From: an uncultured Sphingomonadaceae bacterium
Lineage (GTDB): Bacteria; Pseudomonadota; Alphaproteobacteria; Sphingomonadales; Sphingomonadaceae
Direction: 5' to 3'
Assembly: GCA_947493215.1 (NCBI GenBank)
Contig: CANLQE010000001.1
Location: 2,171,404-2,235,403, forward strand
DNA: 64,000 nucleotides
The position numbers and the translations under genes are program-made. The notes beneath the pieces are model-generated. The model ran no database searches. It saw only the letters and a list, made by a program, of their open reading frames with translations, and had not been told where the DNA came from. Shown here piece by piece: positions 58,404 to 64,000 of this stretch (positions within the stretch are counted from its first letter, which is position 1; every line of letters begins with the position of its first letter).

Positions 58404-60242
58404 CTACCAACCGCAGGATTTGCCTCTATTCTCTTCTTTAAGCCAATCCATCAGTGGTTCAAAATAGCTGATCATCGCTGACCCATCCATTTCGCGCGTG
58501 CCGGTAAAGGCTTCCAGTGCATCCGGCCACGGTTTTGACGCGCCGAGCTCCAGCATCGCGTTCAACTTCGTGCCCACGTCTTTGTTGCCATAGAAAGAAC
58601 AGCGGTGAAGCGGCCCTTCCCATCCGGCGGCGTCGCAGGCAGCCTTGTAGAATTGAAACTGCAAAATGCGCGCAAGGAAATAGCGCGAGTAAGGCGTGTT
58701 GCCGGGAATGTGATATTTCGCGCCCGGATCAAAGGCATCAGCAGGCCGTTCGACCGGCGGCGTTATCCCTTGATATTGTAATTTTAGATTATGCCAAGCG
58801 GGCGTATATTGATCTGGAGCGATATCCCCTGAGAACACCTGCCACCGCCACTTGTCGACCAACAGGCCGAATGGGAGGAACGCCACCTTGTCCATCGCCT
58901 GACGCAAGAGCAAACCAACATCCTTGTCTTCGCTTGGTACTTTGTCGGCATCCAACAGTCCGACCTGCACCAGATATTCCGGTGTGATCGACAGCGCGAT
59001 CATATCGCCAATGGCTTCGTGAAAACCGTCATTAGCGCCATCCAAATGCAAATAGCTCTGCTTGTTATAGGCGCGTTGATAGTAGTTGTGGCCGAGTTCG
59101 TGATGGATCGTTACAAAATCATCGCCATTGACCTTGATGCACATCTTGATGCGGATATCGTCCACATTATCGATATCCCAAGCGCTGGCATGACAAACGA
59201 CTTCGCGGTCCGCTGGCTTGGTAAATTGTGACCTTGCGTAGAACGTGTCCGGCAGCGGATCGAAGCCGAGAGATGAGAAGAACCCCTCGCCCGCTTTCAC
59301 CATTTTCATGGCATCATAGCCCTTGGACGTCAGTAACTCAGTTGTATCGAAACCAATGTCACCGGCGCCTTCAGGTGCGACGACATCATAGATATTGCCC
59401 CATTCCTGTGCCCACATGTTCCCGAGCAGATCAGCGCGGATCGGGCCGGTTTTTGCCTGGACCTCATCACCATATTTTTCGTTGAGCTTGTCCCGCGTAT
59501 AGCAATGCAGCTCGTCATAAAGCGGCTTCACTTGTCCCCAGAGCTTGTCGGTCAGCTTGGCAAAGTCATCGGCAGGCATATCATAGCCAGAGCGCCACAT
59601 CGCGCCGACATCGGCAAAACCCAATTCTTTCGCGCCTTCATTGGCGATCTCGACCATGCGCGCATAATCATTTTTCATCGGCGCTCCGACATTGCTGTGC
59701 CAGCTTGCCCACATTTCAGAGAGTTCATCAGGATTGCGGTTGGTGCCCATGGCCGCTTCGATATCGGAGCCGTTAATCTCTTTGCCGTTGAGCATCCCTT
59801 TGCCTTTACCATAGGCCGAGTTGAGCTTCGTCGCGATGGTATTCAATTCCGTCGATGCGCCTTCAGTCGTCGGAGCAGGAAGAACAATGCCGCCGCGTAG
59901 CTTATCAAGCTTACGCGTGGTCACGGCATCCAGCCCCTGAACGTCCTTATACTTCGCCGCATCAATCGCCGCCTGGACAGACATGGTCGTACCTTCAGCG
60001 CCAACTTTGGCCGCCAAGGCATCGGTATCATCGGTTATGTAGGTCGCGTTGATCCAGTAAATTCGACCCGCATCAACCGAGAAATCAAACATCGTTTGTT
60101 CGGTCTCATCGATAAATGTCTTGGCATCTTCAGCTGTGGGGTTTGCCTTTTCCGCCATCTCGCCTTCTGCGTGATGCTTGGCGTGAACGGGGGCGCTCAG
60201 TGCAATTGCGCCTATAGCTATAATCGAAGTGGCTGTTTTCAT
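58404..60242 (-). CDS. M2 family metallopeptidase (angiotensin-converting-enzyme-like dipeptidyl carboxypeptidase)
   Basis: Zinc motif TIHHELGHNYYQRAY with downstream HEAIGDMIALS; signal peptide; 612 aa. Confidence 0.9.
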   Translation of the reverse strand: MKTATSIIAIGAIALSAPVHAKHHAEGEMAEKANPTAEDAKTFIDETEQTMFDFSVDAGRIYWINATYITDDTDALAAKVGAEGTTMSVQAAIDAAKYKDVQGLDAVTTRKLDKLRGGIVLPAPTTEGASTELNTIATKLNSAYGKGKGMLNGKEINGSDIEAAMGTNRNPDELSEMWASWHSNVGAPMKNDYARMVEIANEGAKELGFADVGAMWRSGYDMPADDFAKLTDKLWGQVKPLYDELHCYTRDKLNEKYGDEVQAKTGPIRADLLGNMWAQEWGNIYDVVAPEGAGDIGFDTTELLTSKGYDAMKMVKAGEGFFSSLGFDPLPDTFYARSQFTKPADREVVCHASAWDIDNVDDIRIKMCIKVNGDDFVTIHHELGHNYYQRAYNKQSYLHLDGANDGFHEAIGDMIALSITPEYLVQVGLLDADKVPSEDKDVGLLLRQAMDKVAFLPFGLLVDKWRWQVFSGDIAPDQYTPAWHNLKLQYQGITPPVERPADAFDPGAKYHIPGNTPYSRYFLARILQFQFYKAACDAAGWEGPLHRCSFYGNKDVGTKLNAMLELGASKPWPDALEAFTGTREMDGSAMISYFEPLMDWLKEENRGKSCGW

Positions 60243-60299
60243 GGGGCGATCCTCTGTTGTCTTTATTTTAGTATGGATTGAAACTTTATGGCTTGACCG

Positions 60300-60827
60300 T
60301 CAAGCGCGCCTTTCCCGGTGGCGCCAAATCAGCGCGATGATAATTCCGAAGGTTCCAATGATCCAGGTCACTATTTTAGGCGGCCTTGCAAAAGCGGCGA
60401 TGCCGGCCAGCGTATCGCTGCCCTTGTTCTGCAACACTTGCGTAATCTGGCTGATCGTTTCAACATAGTCGAACAGCCCAAACAGAAAATATACGAGGAC
60501 CATGAAAAGGCCGAGTTTCTTTAGTGAAGGCGACTGCGCCTCCTGCCAGATCAGCCGTCCGCCCAAAATGCCCCCTATCGAATAGAGTCCGATGAAAACA
60601 AGGTCAGTGATCATCGACCATTTGGCATAGTTCATCTGCCCCGCCGCGGCCCAGCTTTGCTGAATGGCATCAACCCGTGCAGCGGTTCCGGCGCTTTGGT
60701 GATCCAATATGCCGGTCGGGGCGACTTCAGTCATCAGAGGCGCACTGGTTCCGACGTTGAACAGGAAGAGTGCAAGACCGCAAAGCCAGAATATCCAGAA
60801 ATTGCGCCAATTCATATATTTCGGCAT
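60300..60827 (-). CDS. Hypothetical four-TM membrane protein
   Basis: 175 aa, hydrophobic segments FWIFWLCGLALFLFNVG, LVFIGLYSIGGILGG, LGLFMVLVYFLFGLFDYV, ITWIIGTFGIIIALIW. Confidence 0.75.
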   Translation of the reverse strand: MPKYMNWRNFWIFWLCGLALFLFNVGTSAPLMTEVAPTGILDHQSAGTAARVDAIQQSWAAAGQMNYAKWSMITDLVFIGLYSIGGILGGRLIWQEAQSPSLKKLGLFMVLVYFLFGLFDYVETISQITQVLQNKGSDTLAGIAAFARPPKIVTWIIGTFGIIIALIWRHRERRA

Positions 60828-60848
60828 TAGCTGTTCCTCTCCCTGTAT

Positions 60849-61613
60849 TTATTCATCTAGAAATCGAACCATTTCTTGTCCCATTTCCGACTTGGTTACA
60901 CTGCTCATATGTGTGCCCGGAACCGCTATATGGCTTCCTTCCGGCAGCAACTGCGCCAGCGCCTCGGGATCACCATTATCGCGATCTTCCGATCCGCACA
61001 GCACCAATGTTGGCGTTGTGATCGCTTGGATATTATCTGGTTCCATATCCGAAAATGTCTTGAGCAAATGGGCTGCCGCGACCGTATCGACTTTCTGGCT
61101 TTTCATGAACTGAATGGCAATCCAATGCGGATCTCCGCGCTTAGCTGTGTCGCGCAGCGCTATCGCCTCTAGGAAGAAGCCTTGACGCCGATCCCAACCG
61201 GCCAGACCTTCCAGCCCCATGCCCGCCAGAATCGCCTTTTCAGGGCTGATATCGGTGTTGAGCAGTTTTGCGGTTGTTCGCGCACCCAACGAGAAACCGC
61301 CAAGATCATAGGCCGGCAGTGCCAAATGCTCGATCAAAGCCAGAGCGTCCTTGATTAATACATCCCGCGGATAAACATCCGCATCATGGGGCGCTTCACT
61401 CTGCCCATGCGCGCGCAGGTCCGGCATGATCACCCGATGTCCGGCATCGGCCAGTCGCGCCGCGTGACCGAATTTTATCCAATTGGTTTCGGCATTAGAA
61501 AACAGCCCGTGCAGCAAGATGATCGCGCGCTTGTCATCCCCAGTCGCATCCATTTCGTGAATTTTCAGCTTCACGCCATCAAATGATGCAAAATCCCAAG
61601 ACGTCATTTCCAT
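60849..61613 (-). CDS. Alpha/beta hydrolase
   Basis: IILLHGLFSNAETNW, GFSLGARTTAKLL nucleophile elbow, GTHMSSVTK. Confidence 0.88.
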   Translation of the reverse strand: MEMTSWDFASFDGVKLKIHEMDATGDDKRAIILLHGLFSNAETNWIKFGHAARLADAGHRVIMPDLRAHGQSEAPHDADVYPRDVLIKDALALIEHLALPAYDLGGFSLGARTTAKLLNTDISPEKAILAGMGLEGLAGWDRRQGFFLEAIALRDTAKRGDPHWIAIQFMKSQKVDTVAAAHLLKTFSDMEPDNIQAITTPTLVLCGSEDRDNGDPEALAQLLPEGSHIAVPGTHMSSVTKSEMGQEMVRFLDE

Positions 61614-61615
61614 TG

Positions 61616-62059
61616 TCACTGCCCCAAATTGTTGCGCCAAGCGGCCACATCTTCCGGCTGTGTCTGATGTTGATCGCTCGTCTGGTCAAGGGTGATACCG
61701 GCTTGTTTTTTCGATACCCACAAATGTCCAGCCGGCGCGATATCCGATGAGTGATCCAATGTTCCCACTTTCAGAGTGATCGCATCGGGCGGGTTACTGT
61801 TGCTATGCCAAAGCCGAGTGCCGCAATCAGCACAAAAAAAGTTATATTTCCGCTTTCCACTATGGGCCACAGTTTCAAAGGTTGATGGCGTGCCGGTCAC
61901 CGTTAAATCGGCGTACCTAAAGGGTATAGACATCGAAAACGCGCTGGCGCTCTGTTTCTTACACTCTCCGCAATGGCAGGCATAAGCAGCAGGGATCGGA
62001 TTGCTAGATATATAGCGCACCGCGCCGCATTGGCAGCTGCCTGTAAAAGTTTCACTCAT
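61616..62059 (-). CDS. GFA family protein (CENP-V/glutathione-dependent formaldehyde-activating-like)
   Basis: GSCQCGAVRY, ACHCGECKKQSASAF, FFCADCGTRLWH cysteine motifs. Confidence 0.9.
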   Translation of the reverse strand: MSETFTGSCQCGAVRYISSNPIPAAYACHCGECKKQSASAFSMSIPFRYADLTVTGTPSTFETVAHSGKRKYNFFCADCGTRLWHSNSNPPDAITLKVGTLDHSSDIAPAGHLWVSKKQAGITLDQTSDQHQTQPEDVAAWRNNLGQ

Positions 62060-62236
62060 GCAGCCCTCGATCTAACAAAAGCCTAACTTCACTAACTTCA
62101 CACCAAGGAAGCCGATTATTCTACCGTTTTCTGCCTCAGCTGTTGGATTTGGCGGGCTGTTATAAAGTGTGAGAGATTCAACGATAAACATAGCGACAGC
62201 CTAACGCCTACATCAAATGTAGGAAAGCTCAATATT

Positions 62237-62884
62237 CTAGCGCTTAACCAAGCCCTTTCGCTGCATCCGCCATACAGCGAGATCGATCCGGTCCTGTCCA
62301 AAAAACGGTTCGCCATCAAACACCAATGTTGGCACGCCCCAATGACCAGCAGCTTCCAAAGCTTTCTGGTTGCCAGCTATTTCGCCGTCTAACTCTTCGG
62401 AATTGGCTTCCGCCTCTGCCTTTATCTCCGACAAATCAAGCCCCGCGCGCGCCGCGGCCTGCCCCAGATGATCGCCTTCATTCCATCCCTGAACACCGCC
62501 CCAGATCAAGCGAGAAACTTCATCGGCAAATTCCAGTCCCTTTCCGCGCCGGGATGCAGCCTGCCCCATACGGGTAAGCAGAAAAATATGCGGTTGATCA
62601 TCTGCAATTTTGCGAGTCGCTATATCCTGCACAATCGGATCGGGATTGGGCGGTGCCATCGGGATGTCCATAAACTGCGCGACCCGGAAAATATCCTTGA
62701 ACACATAGCCGAGCCAATTGGGGTGATTTTTTTCAAAAAAATCGGGCTCCCGGATCGCGAGCGGATAGACAAAGCGTTGGTTGATCCTGAGATCATATTC
62801 TTGGCAAAGTGCGACATAGCGGCGCGTTGCAAGATAACTATAGGGAGAGCGGAAAGACCAATAAACGTCTGCTTGTAATGTCAT
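62237..62884 (-). CDS. 2-hydroxychromene-2-carboxylate isomerase / DsbA-family protein
   Basis: VYWSFRSPYSYLATRRYVALCQEYDL; HWGVPTLVFDGEPFFGQDRIDL. Confidence 0.88.
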   Translation of the reverse strand: MTLQADVYWSFRSPYSYLATRRYVALCQEYDLRINQRFVYPLAIREPDFFEKNHPNWLGYVFKDIFRVAQFMDIPMAPPNPDPIVQDIATRKIADDQPHIFLLTRMGQAASRRGKGLEFADEVSRLIWGGVQGWNEGDHLGQAAARAGLDLSEIKAEAEANSEELDGEIAGNQKALEAAGHWGVPTLVFDGEPFFGQDRIDLAVWRMQRKGLVKR

Positions 62885-62942
62885 CTGGCAACACTGCACC
62901 GCTTTTAACAGCGAAGGCAAGTTCCAATGACCGCGAAGGGTG

Positions 62943-62975
62943 CAAAAAAGGGTATGATTGCAACAATCATACCCT
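62943..62975 (-). terminator. Intrinsic terminator of second fasciclin gene
   Basis: Minus strand AGGGTATGATTG-TTG-CAATCATACCCT-TTTTT (perfect 12-bp stem). Confidence 0.82.
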
Positions 62976-63018
62976 CCTGATTCTCATCTGCATCAAATTT
63001 GCGCTAAAACGGCAGCGA

Positions 63019-63591
63019 TTATTTCGGCATCAACACCGTATCGATAATGTGGACGGTACCGTTGCTTGAATCAATATCCGCTTCGATCACGTTGATCTTA
63101 TTACCAGCGCCGTCCTCAAGCACAATTTTGTCACCATCCATCGTCACTTTAAGGGCTCCGCCTTCCAAAGTGGTCAGGCTAGCCGTGCCACCACCATCGG
63201 CGATTGCTTTTGCGATATCGGCGGACTTCATGTCACCTTTGACCAAACCATATCTGGCCATGCTGGCAAGCTCGGTCTTGTCTTCGGCTGCCATCAGTTC
63301 GTTGACTTCGTCCGACCCCATTTTATCGAACGCGGCGTTTGTCGCGATAAATACCGTGAACGGACCATCATCTTTCAGATCAACGGCAATGCCCGATATA
63401 GCGACCATGGTGCTGGCTGTGGACAGGTCAGGGTTACCCTGAACAATGGCGGTAAGATTTGTTGGTTTTTTATCTTCTTCTGCCAGGCGGGCATCATATA
63501 CCGCTTGTTCGTCCTCACTCATTTCGGAGGAACAGGCCGTGATTGTTGCCAGTGCGGCGGTAGCGAGAAATAATTTTGTGGAGGTTCTCAT
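63019..63591 (-). CDS. Fasciclin-domain lipoprotein
   Basis: Lipobox ALATITACSS; TAIVQGNPDLSTASTMVAISGIAVDLKDDGPFTVFIATNAAFDKMGSDEVNEL; VHIIDTVLMPK. Confidence 0.92.
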   Translation of the reverse strand: MRTSTKLFLATAALATITACSSEMSEDEQAVYDARLAEEDKKPTNLTAIVQGNPDLSTASTMVAISGIAVDLKDDGPFTVFIATNAAFDKMGSDEVNELMAAEDKTELASMARYGLVKGDMKSADIAKAIADGGGTASLTTLEGGALKVTMDGDKIVLEDGAGNKINVIEADIDSSNGTVHIIDTVLMPK

Positions 63592-63751
63592 GACTTATTC
63601 TTTCGTTTGGATTCTCGCTTTATACCACCATTGACCGGATGATGGCAAAGGGTTCGGATATATTCATCCCAGTTACGCATGTATTTTCGGGAATATAATG
63701 CCCAGTTTCGGCATTAAGCGGACACATAAATCGATCCGCTTATTTATCCGA

Positions 63752-64000
63752 CTAACCCTTTTGCAAATGCTTGCGTCCCAATAGTTCCGCTATCTGCACC
63801 GCGTTGAGCGCAGCGCCTTTGCGCAAATTATCGGACACGCACCAGATGATCAGGCCGTTGTCCACGGTCGGATCTTCGCGGACGCGGCTAACATAAGTGG
63901 CGCTATCGCCAGCGCTTTCAACAGGGGTTGTGTAACCTCCATCTTCGCGCTTATCGACCAGCATGATGCCCGGTGCTTCGCGAAGAATTTCCTGTGCTTT
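63752..64000 (-). CDS. asd: Aspartate-semialdehyde dehydrogenase, C-terminal part (cut by window edge)
   Basis: KAQEILREAPGIMLVDKREDGGYTTPVESAGDSATYVSRVREDPTVDNGLIIWCVSDNLRKGAALNAVQIAELLGRKHLQKG*. Confidence 0.93.
   Translation of the reverse strand, partial: KAQEILREAPGIMLVDKREDGGYTTPVESAGDSATYVSRVREDPTVDNGLIIWCVSDNLRKGAALNAVQIAELLGRKHLQKG

Noticed and set aside
1-64000. CRISPR arrays, prophage, IS elements, BGCs, toxin-antitoxin pairs
   Set aside because: No direct-repeat/spacer arrays, transposase/integrase motifs, terminal inverted repeats or TA-like gene pairs were seen; the window is mostly core metabolism.

Overview
Window from an alphaproteobacterial chromosome, most likely order Sphingomonadales judging by gene content and order. 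It is densely coding, with about 57 supported CDSs, two of them cut by the window edges. I saw no rRNA, convincing tRNA, CRISPR, prophage or transposase.

Main blocks, left to right:
- rnr (partial), proS and phaR.
- alr, an MHS transporter, and a tightly coupled propionyl-CoA/methylmalonyl-CoA operon (pccB, DUF808, mce, enoyl-CoA hydratase, mcm, bioB, small membrane protein, pccA).
- gor, pgi, then lepB-rnc-era.
- A DUF2189 membrane protein whose 5' end appears frameshifted, an HD-domain protein, a secreted hypothetical split by an in-frame TGA, and msrA.
- topA, dprA, plsY, murI, hemA.
- Ligase-associated exonuclease plus ATP-dependent DNA ligase.
- A fasciclin / RskA-like anti-sigma / ECF sigma module.
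- A PLP dehydratase, a carboxy(nor)spermidine polyamine block (CANSDH, nspC, ODC), two MAPEG paralogues and a nitrilase.
- A 23S rRNA m5U methyltransferase, nnrDE, ilvD, N-formylglutamate amidohydrolase, ispE, a TPR protein, ETF-QO, a UDG-fold protein and a lytic transglycosylase.
- ahcY with a striking regulatory upstream region, yqgE, a peroxiredoxin, an M2 (ACE-like) peptidase, small metabolic genes, a second fasciclin lipoprotein and asd (partial).

Most interesting signals:
- Upstream of ahcY, a perfect 12+12 bp palindrome plus a hairpin whose loop can pair with the Shine-Dalgarno.
- The sigma/anti-sigma/fasciclin module, with a candidate ECF promoter and an SD-sequestering inverted repeat.
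- Two neighbouring disrupted genes.
- Degenerate copies of a dispersed intergenic repeat.

All calls come from reading the sequence and the ORF translations. No database search was run.
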